From contig NW_022098002.1 in assembly GCF_002288925.2 (NCBI RefSeq), forward strand, positions 2,494,295-2,558,294: 64,000 nucleotides of DNA, in the 5' to 3' direction. Below are positions 36,491 through 47,160 of the stretch, one piece after another (the first letter of the stretch is position 1; each line of letters opens with the position of its first letter). Both the position numbers and the translations under genes were made by a program. This stretch comes from Delphinapterus leucas (lineage: Eukaryota; Chordata; Mammalia; Artiodactyla; Monodontidae). The notes below the pieces were generated by a model. It did no database searches. It saw nothing but the letters and a program-made list of their open reading frames with translations, and had not been told where the DNA came from.

Positions 36491-38250
36491 ACCCCCTCTC
36501 CCCGTGCACCTGTGCTCTCAGGCACAGCGGAGGCAGCGGCAGGAGCCGGGTACACCTACACGTTTTCCCATCTCCCTTCTAAGGGCACAATCTTATCAGA
36601 GCCTAGTTTGTTGTGCGACTCAACACTGGATGCGTGTCTGGCTTGTTCTTTACAGGACTCGTGTAGCTCACCCCCTGGGCTGGGACTGTGAACCCCGTTG
36701 TCCCTTTGTGGGCAGAATGCAGAGGAAGAGACGTGTCAGGGCATGGAAGCAGGACACGCTGCCCCATCCCACGTTTCCCACAGCCCCGGACGCAGCGTGC
36801 GTTAGCCACAAACCTGCCCACGTGGTCAGCAGGACGGGACAGTTTCTTCGATTTGGGAAAGGAACTGAGTCCAGACCGAATGAGGAAACTCATGCCTCTT
36901 TTGTGTATCAGTTTCCCAACTGATGAATGGGGTCTGCAAAGTCTACATATTTTTTAATCACATGCCCCTTGTGTAGACAGAAGGAACATACTAGAAGAAT
37001 CTGGAATGGTTTTAGTGCTACGAGAATCCCGGTCTCAAACTGAGCAATAAAAATGATTTTTCAGTTTATTGGAAGCTTCCCTCCTCATGTATACATCATT
37101 ATTTAACAGGGTAATGAACGTGACTTTGATTCTGTTTCTTTTTTTTTTTTTTAAATTTTATCTGATTCTGTTTCTAATTGAAGCTGTGGGCAAAACCTGC
37201 TTTTTCCACCCCGAGGGTCTGAGGCCCAGCTGATCCAAAGCATAAGGGAATGTTGTCGCCTTCGTTGGGGTCTGGATGTCGTATTCTGTGCACTGCAGAT
37301 TTCCTTAGCTTTCCTTGTGAGGCATAATTATTCCCAGACAAGATGCTGGCTCAGACGATGGCCACGTCCCTGATGTGGCTTTTGCATTTTGCAAGCAGTG
37401 AACACAGGGCTTTCCTCTCTCTGAGCCTTCTGTGCATCTGGTGATGTGGCAAAGAAAGAAGTTGTAATTTTCAGCTATGATAAAGCGTTTCCAGGACAAA
37501 GCCACTTCTTGTTCAAATTCCAAACCCACATGCATAGAAACTATAATTTTCTGTGTGGATGGCAACTCTCTTCTGCAAACAGAGTAAGAGCCATTGTGCC
37601 AAAGGCTTCTGCTTTCGAAATATCCCTGCGTCCACAAGCCCATCGTCCATGTGGTGAGCCCGGCAGGGGGGTGCAGGACACGGCAACACGGCAGAATATG
37701 GGCTTCCCATCTGGACACACTGCAGGGCTGCGGCACCAGCTCTGTTCCCCACTGTCTGCAGAGCTGAGGGCAGGGGTCCAGGGGGCTGCCTGTACCCTGG
37801 GGGACCCCGGGGAAGCTGCTGTCTCTGCTGGGGACCACAGAGGTGCGTGGAGCACTGAGGAACTTGTGTGTGCTTGGGCTTTCCTTGGGGGTTTGGTTTT
37901 AAATAGAAATACAAATTCAAGAGACTTCTTGCTTTAAAAACAAGAATAGAGGTTATTTATATTGCCACGTCAGTATTTTTAATATACTTTAAGGTAAAAG
38001 AAAATTCCATAAACATGGAGAATTACAGCTACCAGACCCTAAAGAATCGTGTGCAGCTGTTTCCACATCTTCCAGAGTGAAAGGAATTCCAGTGTCATGA
38101 TGTCACTGCGTCGTGGCCAGATCTTTCTGAGGACGCGGCCATTCAGATGGACACACATCCTGGTCAGACCATTTCCTCTGTGTCCCAAAGGCAAGTAGGA
38201 GGACGAGCCATGGCAGCTTCAGCAAAAGCTGTGCCCGACCCAGGACTGGG
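36491..38250. other. Unassigned intergenic DNA
   Basis: No gene. One tiny L1 tail insertion at 37127-37175 is listed separately. Confidence 0.4.
37127..37175 (-). mobile_element. Ultra-short L1 tail insertion with 13-bp target-site duplication
   Basis: TGATTCTGTTTCT is perfectly repeated at 37127-37139 and 37163-37175. The 23 nt between them are a T run followed by AAATTTTATC. On the minus strand this reads GATAAAATTT plus poly(A), like the terminal L1 tail seen at 5115-5145. Confidence 0.65.
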
Positions 38251-38254
38251 AGTA

Positions 38255-38843
38255 CGTGCACACTCACACACAGATACACATGCACACACACACACATAAC
38301 ACACAGATATGCACACTCACACATGTACACACACAGACACACACGCATAACCCAGACACAGACACGCACACTCACACACACATGTACACACACACACATA
38401 GGTGCGCGCACACACTCAGATACACACAGACACATGCACACACACACGTACACATAACACACAGATATGCACACTCACACACACAGGCACGCACACACAC
38501 ATATGCACAGACACACACTCACACACACAGACACGCACACACACATACGCACAGACACACACACACACGCATAACCCAGACACAGACACGCACACTCACA
38601 CACACATGTACACACACAGACACACACACACATAGGTGCGCGCACACACTCAGATACACATAGACACACGCACATGTAACGCACACACACGTACACGCAC
38701 AGACACACACGTACACGCACAGACACACACGCACACACATAACACAGACACTCATACACACACGTACACGCACACACACACACGCACACACACGTACACG
38801 CAGACACACATTCACACACACGCATACTCACACGCACACACAT
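38255..38843 (+). repeat. Complex (CA)n array with a 224-bp internal duplication
   Basis: Nearly 590 bp of CA with ATA, GTA and GCG interruptions. The non-CA marker string GCATAACCCAGACACAGACA starts at 38345 and again at 38569, and the following CACATAGGTGCGCGCACACA marker also recurs. This indicates a 224-bp period present twice. Confidence 0.9.
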
Positions 38844-39480
38844 GACCGCTTCTGCAGCACCGTCTGGCCCAGCCTGCCCTCGTCCCTCGCAGCCCCTCGT
38901 GTGCTCAGCGCCTGACCTCTCACTCTCCCACCGTTGCCTCTGGTCACTGTTTTCTTCCCGGTTCCCTGGCTGCACCCTCACTCCTCCCTCCCCCCGGAGG
39001 TCCCAGGACCTTGGCTCAGAGACGCGCACGCGGCCACCCTGCTGGCTCCTGTGTCCCCCCGTCTCTCAGGAACCTGTGGCCCCGGCCCTGTCTCTCTGCA
39101 GCCCCAGCCCAGCCAGTACATACCTCACAGACCTTCCCCACGTCCTGCTCCTCTGCCTGCCTCAAGGTCACTCAGGGTCACTCAGATTTGCTTTCTCCTT
39201 CCTCATTGTCACTGTCTGCCACACACACCCTGGTCTCCCCATTGGCCTGACTCCAAACTGTGGTCACAGTCACACCAAGCCTTGGGGAGAGAGAGAGCCC
39301 CGTCCAGCATCATCTAAATGCCTGTACATTATGGCTGCAGCAAACGTGCAAAAGATGAAAAGAAGCTAGAATTCAGCCAGAAGTAACATTGTGAAGTCCA
39401 TTCACGTGGGGTAGAGAAATGGCAGGAAGGAGATGACATACAACTGAATGTAGGGGACAAGGGGGTAAACCAAGCTGTTC
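38844..39480. other. Unassigned pyrimidine-rich DNA
   Basis: CT-rich on the + strand. A 175-codon frame (38842-39369) has no recognisable domain. Confidence 0.4.
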
Positions 39481-39496
39481 GCAAGACATGGACATG

Positions 39497-39764
39497 GCAA
39501 GTACAGAACCAGACACAGCAAGTACAGAACCAGACACAGCAAGTACAGAACCAGACACAGTAAGTACGGAACCAGCACAGCAAGTACAGAATCAGACACA
39601 GTAAGTACGGAACCAGCACAGCGAGTACAGAACCAGACACAGTAAGAACGGAACCAGCACAGCAAGTACAGAATCAGACACAGCAAGTACGGAACCAGCC
39701 CAACAAGTACGGAACCAGCACAGCGAGTACAGAACCAGACACAGCAAGTATGGAACCAGGTGCA
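39497..39764 (+). repeat. 20/21-bp minisatellite, about 13 units
   Basis: Two unit types: type A AAGTACAGAACCAGACACAG (21-bp period) and type B AAGTACGGAACCAGCACAG (20-bp period). The first three units are type A. Mainly alternating A-B pairs follow, giving a 41-bp higher-order period, with variant units near the end. No unique spacers. Confidence 0.92.
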
Positions 39765-39769
39765 GCTTG

Positions 39770-40487
39770 GCCGTCAAGAAGACTCTCCCTGGACGTCCTA
39801 CCTCTGGCCCACACTTCCTAACTAATTCTCCTGCACATCATGTGACCTCAGCCAGTGGTAAGGGGTCTCCAGAATTCACTTGGGAATTCAACCCCAAATT
39901 TATTTGGAATGATATCATCATTTCCTTAGTGGGCACGTGACATTTAGACTTGAAAAGATACAGAATTAAGTGAAAAAATGATGAAGATAAATCAAACCTA
40001 TCTTTGAAATATTGGGGTTAAGAAAAAGTCTGTGAATATTTGTTTTTTTTTCCGATTTGTTATGTTTCAGAGAATTCTGTGCTGGAGTGCCAGGTCAATC
40101 CTGAAATTCTAATTTAAAGCATGCAGTTAAATAGTTGTCTCAGATTCTCATTTTATGTCCACATTTTAAGAAAATGTAAAATTCGTCATGTGTTCAGATT
40201 TTGTTTGTTATTTTTCCAGGGATAATTACTTAAGTGCTTGGCACGATTTGCTTGTTAATCAGATAATTAAGAAAATCAAATTATTACATTTGCAAATGCT
40301 GTTTAAATGTTTTTGGTTTTCTTAATAGGACCAAAGATTAATCAGAGGCCCTCTGTTAAAAATTATTACATATTACTAGATTCACTGTTGAAAATGAGAT
40401 TTGCAGGTTGAATGGCACATAAAAATGTCATGAAGGGACACTGCCATTGTGTTAATAAGACACTTAAAATATTCGCCAGTTTTTATT
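39770..40487. other. Unassigned AT-rich DNA
   Basis: Nothing supported. Confidence 0.4.
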
Positions 40488-40846
40488 GTAAGTGTATTTC
40501 TTTTTTTTTTATAAAGCCTCTTGTGATTTCTTATTTTTAATTATGTATGTATTTATTTATTTATTTATGGCTGTGTTGGGTCTTCGTTTCTGTGCGAGGG
40601 CTTTTCTCTAGTTGCAGCAAACGGGGGCCACTCTTCATCACGGTGCGCGGGCCTCTCACTATCGTGGCCTCTCTTTTTGTGGAGCATAGGCTCCAGACGC
40701 ACAGGCTCAGTAATTGTGGCTCACGGGCCCAGTTGCTCCTCGGCATGTGGGATCTTCCCAGACCAGGGCTCGAACCCGTGTCCCCTGCATTGGCAGGCAG
40801 ATTCTCAACCACTGTGCCACCAGGGAAGCCCGTAAGTGTATTTCTT
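40488..40846 (-). mobile_element. CHR-family SINE with perfect 15-bp target-site duplication
   Basis: The element (40503-40831) is antisense with a long T-rich tail, 'GGCTGTGTTGGGTCTTCGTT', the body, and the head ending GGGAAGCCC. GTAAGTGTATTTCTT is identical at 40488-40502 and 40832-40846. At about 330 bp it is longer than the young CHR copies here, and it has lost CpGs, so it is an older form. Confidence 0.95.
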
Positions 40847-40949
40847 ATGAGGCACTTGGGCAAGGATCACCTTTTCTTCCACTGCAAAGATCATTTCAGC
40901 CACTAATGAGCACATGTTCACAAGAGGGACAACTGAGTCTAGTCTGAGC

Positions 40950-41105
40950 TCAAGGGATGTCGCTGGTCACCTGCAAACTCGGGTCACTCAGCCTCTCTGA
41001 GCCTCAGTCTCTTCATCTGTAAAATGGTGTAATAGCCATTACATCGTGTGGCTGATTGTAAGGGTAGAATGAGACCAGGTGGGTGAAGAGAGCCCCTTAC
41101 CAGGG
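40950..41105 (+). repeat. MIR SINE
   Basis: 'CAGCCTCTCTGAGCCTCAGT' and 'CTTCATCTGTAAAATGGTGT' are the sense core. Confidence 0.8.
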
Positions 41106-41269
41106 ACCGCCTTAGCAGGCACCCATCCTTGTCCCATTTAGGAAGACTACAATGAAAGTAAGCCTAGCAACATTTACCTGGACCACTGCTTTCTTGGATT
41201 TCATTGGAAATTTATGTTGTAAGGGAAACTTCCAGAGCGACCCTGTTAGAATGGAAGCAATGTATCACA

Positions 41270-41720
41270 CATCGGCTTGAAACCCTGTAAGGGCTCCATC
41301 TCCAAGCCGAGACCAGGACGGTGGCCCCCTACCCGTGCCCTCCTCAGGCCGCTTCCATCCCCCCTCTGACCTCACCAGCCCGCCTGCGCTGCCCCCGGCC
41401 CTGCCCGGGTGAGCACCGTTCCCCAGCCTGGGAGTGTTTTCTTCAGGTTCCGTGTGACCCACTCCCTCCCACTTTCAGGCTTCTGTTCAAAGGTCGCCTG
41501 AGCCCCCTTAAAACTGCACCAGACCCCCTCCCCCTCCGGGTGCCCCACTGCCTTGCTTTCTTTTTCTCCAAAGCCCCCATCACCATTTAATAAAACACCT
41601 ACGTTGTGACTCATTTGTTCATCCACATTCCCCCACTAAGATGTCCACAAAAGCAGAGATTTTGTGCATCTTGTTCACGGCTGTGTCCCTGACACCTAGG
41701 AAGGTGCCTGGCTCCTGGAA
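41270..41720 (+). repeat. L2 LINE 3' fragment
   Basis: 'TCTGTTCAAAGGTCGCCTGA', 'AAGATGTCCACAAAAGCAGA' and 'CTTGTTCACGGCTGTGTCCC' are followed by 'AAGGTGCCTGGCTCCTGG', the sense L2 3' UTR order. Confidence 0.65.
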
Positions 41721-41779
41721 ACAGGAAAGGACGTGAAGCAAGAGGGGCCGGGACTGGGGCAAGGTGGATCTTAGTCTGG

Positions 41780-41900
41780 ATTCTGAGACTCACCTATTCG
41801 GTGACGTTATACAAGTCACTTGACCTCCTGACTCTTCATTTCCTCCTGTCCGCGGTGGGACAGTAATCTATCTGCGGGACCCCTCACAGGGTGCCACAGG
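41780..41900 (+). repeat. MIR SINE
   Basis: 'GACGTTATACAAGTCACTTG', 'ACCTCCTGACTCTTCATTTC' and 'TCCGCGGTGGGACAG' are a sense core directly after the L2. Confidence 0.55.
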
Positions 41901-41904
41901 ATTA

Positions 41905-43848
41905 CTCGGGGTGTAAGGGTGCATGGACTGTAAGGCAGGGCAGAAACGTGACAGATTATTTTCGTTAGCTGGTGACATTTCAGAAGATTGCCCACAGGCG
42001 CACTGTTTTAAATGTTTTCGGGCTGGGAATTGTTTCCCCTTTTATGGAGATTTCTACACCAAGTAGCACACAATGCTCGGCCCTGTCACACGACGTGGGG
42101 AAGGATGGTCACTGCAAATTTTCTCAAAACTAGTGAAAACTGGGTTCAACCTGAAGAATCTGGAGATTCGTCAAGAGGCCGAGTTAGCATCTGGGGAATT
42201 TGTCTCATTGTTCTGTGAGATGCCTGGTCAACGTTCTTGCGGGGGAGTTTGAAAGATCGTTTGAAGGGAAGAAACTTGATGAAGCTCGTTCCCTCTGACA
42301 ATGGAACAATTGTATAGGCGCACCCCTTGTGTCCACAGGGATGGTATGAAAGTTTAAGGCAAAGAAGGAGGATTTTCCTCATTGTTTATACTGGGTCGTT
42401 CAGTCTGCATTTTAAAAACTCCTCTCATGTAATTCAGAGACCAAGACTCTTTCTCTTGTAAATTGACACTTTTGCACGGAAAAAGCCCAGGCATGTTTGC
42501 AGTGACCGGGTCAGTGTGACAGATCACCTCAGCGGCAGTACAGACTAAGGACAACGGTCCCACTAGCTAAGGCCACAGGTTCCAATACAGCAAGTTACTC
42601 AAAGCAGACACTCTGTCACCACCCAAACACCTGTGCGTGAGCTAACCCGGGCCGGTTCTGGGCCAGGCTCCTGGGGACACGAGAGTGTCTGAAATCTTCT
42701 AGAGCAGGTTGGGGGTGGTGCCTGAAACCAGATACGGACACGGCAGTGTCATCCTAATTGTCCTGCAGCGATTTAAGGACAGACTGTTGGTGGATGGGAA
42801 CTGAGAACGAGAGGTGAGCGCCACCTTGTGGACAGACCCGAGGATCCTCCTGGCACCCACCTTGCACCCCTTCCCAGCCCGCGTCTGCCAAACTCACCAA
42901 CCTTCGCCACCATCTGATTCGAGTGCATCGGAGCGTATATTTGACAACATTCTTTCAATTTGTTCAAAAGAATAATCATTTAAAAGCAAATAACTCTAAT
43001 TTCGCCTGCGGGGGCCCCCCAGGTACTGTGTGCCTACCCGCTCTCCAGGGAGGTCACACTGGGACACTCCCCCAGGTCCTGGTTCGTGCCGACCGTCCCC
43101 CACGTCAATCTCACACCATTTGGTTTCATGCAAGGAGCGCTGATTACCCCCGAGATGCCCAGTGAACAGGGCTGGCCTCTGGCTCTGAGTCGGGAGAACA
43201 GATGTGTTAAGTGATAAGTGCTGGGACTGTGTACAAAGAGCAACAAGTATGAAAGGGCTGGAGAGAGCAGAGGGGAGGGCCTGGGGCCAATGTCAACGCC
43301 CCCCGGGATCCACCTCGCTCCGTGCCGCTGTCCAGACGCCCCCGAGTTCCAGCTGGAGCTGCAGCTGTGGCCACGTCGACGAAGCTGGTCCCCAGGGCCT
43401 CTGCCCTGCCTGGCTGGGCTGGCCTGGGTGTGGACACATTGCTTTTCCTCTTAGTTCATCCAAGGCAAGGTTGGAATTTTCCAGTAGAAGTGTTTACTAG
43501 GCAACTCAAGGGAAAAACAAAAACAAAAACATGAAGTACTAGCTTGCTGAGTGGAGATGCCTCATCCCGACGGGACAGACACCTAAACTCCCGCAAAGGC
43601 GTGCCTGACTAGAGCGCACGAGCCTCAGCGCGCAAGCCCCTCGGCCTCTCCAGGCTGCAAGGCCAGCAAGGCAGAACGTGGCTCACGCGGCTGGGATCTG
43701 CAGCACATTCCAGAAGCTGCTTCCTAAACTCTGCTCTGGGATGGGCTCATGGCATCACGTCCCCAGCCTCCACTGCAGCCCCCGCCATCCTGGCCCTGGA
43801 AAATGGAAGCCCTTTCCTCCTCCCCTCCCCCCCTCCCCCTTCTTCTTT
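41905..43848. other. Unassigned intergenic DNA
   Basis: No gene recognised; open frames under 120 codons only. Confidence 0.4.
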
Positions 43849-44063
43849 AAGACTAATGAACATTTACATAAAGTAAAAATATGAATTCACTGATCATAAG
43901 CGTTTGGGTATGGAACATGGAGGATGCATAAACAAGTGTGATTTCATAGTCATGAGAATAAATAATACAAAAATATAATGTATATTTGCTGCAAAAAATG
44001 AATTCCAATTATTCAAGTATTAAATTGTAAAATGTAAAAAAAAAAAAAGATTAATGAACATTT
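43849..44063 (+). mobile_element. Small retrocopy of unknown transcript 3' end
   Basis: An AT-rich insert of about 181 bp (43866-44046) ends in ATTAAA at 44019-44024 and poly(A) from 44036. It is bracketed by AAGACTAATGAACATTT (43849-43865) and AAGATTAATGAACATTT (44047-44063), 16 of 17 matching. The structure is that of an L1-mediated retroinsertion. The body is not L1 or a tRNA SINE, and the source transcript is unknown. Confidence 0.75.
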
Positions 44064-44359
44064 GAGTTACCTCTGAGCTTGGCAAAGATTTATTTTGGTT
44101 ACTCTGGAATAGAATCTGCAATCTAACTTACTGCATTTCTCAATTTCACCTTGAGATGAGATTAAATGCCTCCCTTTTCTACAGAGTTCATTGGGACAAG
44201 TACGTTTAATCTGGGCCAACTGGAAATACTGTGAAACAAGGCTGAATCTAGAAGTTAATCTTGAGATTGTATTCACCTAGCAGAAACAGAGGCCAGATCT
44301 GGAAGTGGATTCTCCATGTAATGACTAATCCGCCAGCCATATAGACAAGGGTTCCCAGC

Positions 44360-44520
44360 CCTGGTCCTGGACAAGGCCTGAGTCTGAATCTCAGCCCTGC
44401 TGTTTGCTGTTTGCTCTCCAGAGCAAGGCCTTCACCACGCTGAGCCTTGGCTTCCTTCTCTGTGAAACCACGGAGAGTGAGATAGAAATGCAGCGCCCGG
44501 CATAGCAGGTGCTCAGAGAA
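44360..44520 (+). repeat. MIR SINE
   Basis: 'CTGAGTCTGAATCTCAGCCC' and 'GAGCCTTGGCTTCCTTCTCT' are the sense core. Confidence 0.6.
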
Positions 44521-44589
44521 AGGCAACACATCCTCAGAGGTGCTGTTCTCTGAGCCCCACCAGCTTCCAGGCAGCTGACAGGCCACTTG

Positions 44590-44740
44590 ACAAATTCTCA
44601 TTTACACCTCAGAACACTCCCATGAGGCTGTCACTTACACTCCACATTTTACACCTAAAGAGATTGGCTTTTGAAAAAGATGAACTTTCTTGAGGGCATG
44701 TTTCCAAGCAGCAGAGCTGGGCCTCAAACCCTAGTTTGTT
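44590..44740 (-). repeat. MIR SINE, antisense
   Basis: 'CACATTTTACACCTAAAGAG' and 'CAGCAGAGCTGGGCCTCAAA' are the reverse-complement core. Confidence 0.55.
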
Positions 44741-44764
44741 AATTGCCAAAGCCTTTAAATGACT

Positions 44765-45005
44765 TTTTTTTTTTTTAAGGCAAAACATATAAAGAGAAAA
44801 GTACTCGAATCATGAGTCCATCTCAGTGGATCTCCACCAAGTAAACACACTGTGTAACCAGCAGCAGATCAACAAATAGACCATTACCTCCGCCCAGAGG
44901 CCCCTTGGTGCCCCTTGCTGAGTCAGCACCTCTAGTTGGAGAAGCACCTCTGCCTCCAGACCACCTCCCCGGTTTCTGGCTCCTGGCTTCAATGTCCTCT
45001 TAGCT
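44765..45005 (-). mobile_element. L1M-type 3' UTR fragment, antisense
   Basis: T run, then 'GAGAAAAGTACTCGAATCAT', 'AAGTAAACACACTGTGTAAC', 'CAGATCAACAAATAGACCAT' and 'CCCCTTGGTGCCCCTTGCTG'. These match the antisense L1M 3' UTR. It abuts the younger L1 at 45016. Confidence 0.6.
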
Positions 45006-45015
45006 CCCTGATGTC

Positions 45016-47160
45016 TTTTTTTTCCTTCTTTCTTTCTTTCTTTGAATTTTTAAATTTAATTTATTTTTTATACAGCAGGTTCTTATTAGTTATCCATTTT
45101 ATACATATCAGTGTATACATGTCAATCCCAATCTCCCAGTTGATCCCATCACCATCACCACCACCACCACCGCCGCCGCTTTCCTCCCTTGGTGTCCATA
45201 CATTTGTTCTCTACGTCTGTGTCTCTATTTCTGCCTTGCAAACCAGTTCATCTGTACCATTTTTATAGATTCTACATATATACATTAACATACGATATTT
45301 GTTCTTCTCTTTCTGACTTACTTCACTCTGTATGACAAACTCTAGGTCCATCCACGTCTCTACAGATGACCCAATTTCGTTCTTTTTTATGGCTGAGTAA
45401 TATTCCATTGTATATATGTACCACATCTTCTTTAACCATTCATCTGTCGACGGGCATTTACGTTGCTTCCATGACCTGGCTATTGTAAATAGTGCTGCAA
45501 TGAACATTGGGGTACATGAGTCTTTTTGAATTACGTTTTTCTCGGGATATATGCCCAGTAGTGGGATTGCTGGGTCGAATGGTAGTTCTATTTTTAGTTT
45601 TTTAAGGAACCTCCGTACTGTTCTCCATAGTGGCTGTATCATTTACATTCCCACTGACAGTGCAAGAGGGTTCCCTTCTCTCCACACCCTCTCCAGCATT
45701 TGTTGTTTGTAGATTTTCTGATGATGCTCATTCTAACTGGTGTGAGGTGATACCTCATTGTAGTTTTGACTTGCATTTCTCTAATGATTGATGTTGAGGA
45801 TTCTTTCATGTGTTTGTTGGCAATCTGTATATCTTCTTTGGAGAAATGTCTATTTAGGTCTTCTGCCCATTTTTGGATTGGGTTGTTTGTTTCCTTGGTA
45901 CTGAGCGGCATGAGTTGCTTGTATATTTAGGAGATTAATCCTTTGTCAGTTGCTTCGTTTGCAAGTATTTTCTCCCATTCTGAGGGTTGTCTTTTTGTCT
46001 TGTTTATGGTTTCCTTTGCTGTGCAAAAGCTTTTAAGTTTCATTAGGTCCCATTTGTTTATTTTTGTTTTTATTTCCATTTCTCTAGGAGGTGGGTCAAA
46101 AAGGATCTTGCTGTGATTTATGTCATAGAGTGTTTTGCTTATGTTTTCCTCTAAGAGTTTTATAGTCTCTGGTCTTACATTTAGGTCTTTAATCCATTTT
46201 GAGTTTATTTTTGTGTATGGTGTTAGGGAGTGTTCTAATTTCATTCTTTTACATGTAGCTGTCCAGTTTTCCCAGCACCACTTATTGAAGAGACTGTGTT
46301 TTCTCCACTGTATATCCTTGCCTCCTTTGTCATAGATTAGTTGACCATATGTGCATGGGTTTATCTCTGGGCTTTCTATCCTGTTCCATTGATCTATGTT
46401 TCTGTTTTTGTGCCAGTACCATATTGTCTTGGTTACTGTAGCTTTGTAGTATAGTCTGAAGTCAGGGAGCCTGATTCCTCCAGCTCCATTTTTTCCCCTC
46501 AAGACCGCTTTGGCTATTCTGGGTCTTTTGTGTCTCCATACAAATTTTAAGGTTTTTTGTTCTAGTTCTGTGGAAAATGCCATTGGTAATTTGATAGGGA
46601 TTGCACTGAATCTGTAGATTGCTTTGGGTAGTATAGTCACTTTCACAATATTGATTCTTCCAGTCCAAGAACATGGTATATCTCTCCATTGTGTCACCTT
46701 TGATTTCTTTCATCAGTGTCTTATAGTTTTCTGAGTACAGGTCTTTTACCTCCTTAGGTAGGTTTATTCCTAGGTATTTTAGTCTTTTTGTTGCAATGGT
46801 GAATGTGATTATTTCCTTAATTTCTTTTTCTGATCTTTCATTGTTAGTGTATAGGAATGCAAGAGATTTCTGTGCATAATTTTGTATCCTGCAACTTTAC
46901 CAAATGCATTGATTAGCTCTAGTAGTTTTCTGGTGGCATCTTTAGGATTCTCTATGTATAGGGTCATGTCATCTGCAAACAGTGACAGTTTTACTTCTTC
47001 TTTCCCAATTTGTATTCCTTTTATTTCTTGTTCTTCTCTGACTGCCGTGGCTAGGACTTCCAAAACTATGTTGAATAATAGTGGCGAGAGCGGACATCCT
47101 TGTCTTGTTCCTGATCTTAGAGGAAATGCTTTCAGTTTTTCACCATTGAGAGCTACAGGC
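45016..47160 (-). mobile_element. 5'-truncated L1, about 2.1 kb, antisense
   Basis: T-rich tail at 45016-45045, a 3' UTR, then ORF2 in broken minus-strand pieces: C-terminal part 45211-45642 (PSTDEWLKKMWYIYTMEYYS), 45639-45911, 45927-46697 (256 codons, [16 protein letters not shown]), and 46809-47063, which includes the reverse-transcriptase [12 protein letters not shown] box. Truncation at 47160 removes the endonuclease, most of the RT and ORF1. At least three frame breaks make it non-autonomous. Confidence 0.95.
45147..45180 (+). repeat. Triplet-rich tract inside the L1 3' UTR
   Basis: ATCACC units pass into (ACC)n and then (GCC)n across about 34 bp. Confidence 0.85.

Noticed and set aside
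38103..39029. Cys/Val-rich and His/Thr-rich open frames in the CA array
   Set aside because: Translations of (CA)n and (TG)n; not proteins.
39497..39764. CRISPR-like array
   Set aside because: Units are directly abutting with no unique spacers, in a vertebrate genome.
39329..39777. Leu/Cys-rich membrane-like open frames
   Set aside because: Translation of the 20/21-bp minisatellite in frames where unit length keeps the frame open.
40036..40068. Further tail-only insertion at a T run
   Set aside because: Only a 7-base flanking similarity (ATTTGTT), too short in AT-rich DNA.
45016..47160. Active L1
   Set aside because: 5' truncated, lacking ORF1, the endonuclease and most of the RT, with several frame breaks in ORF2.
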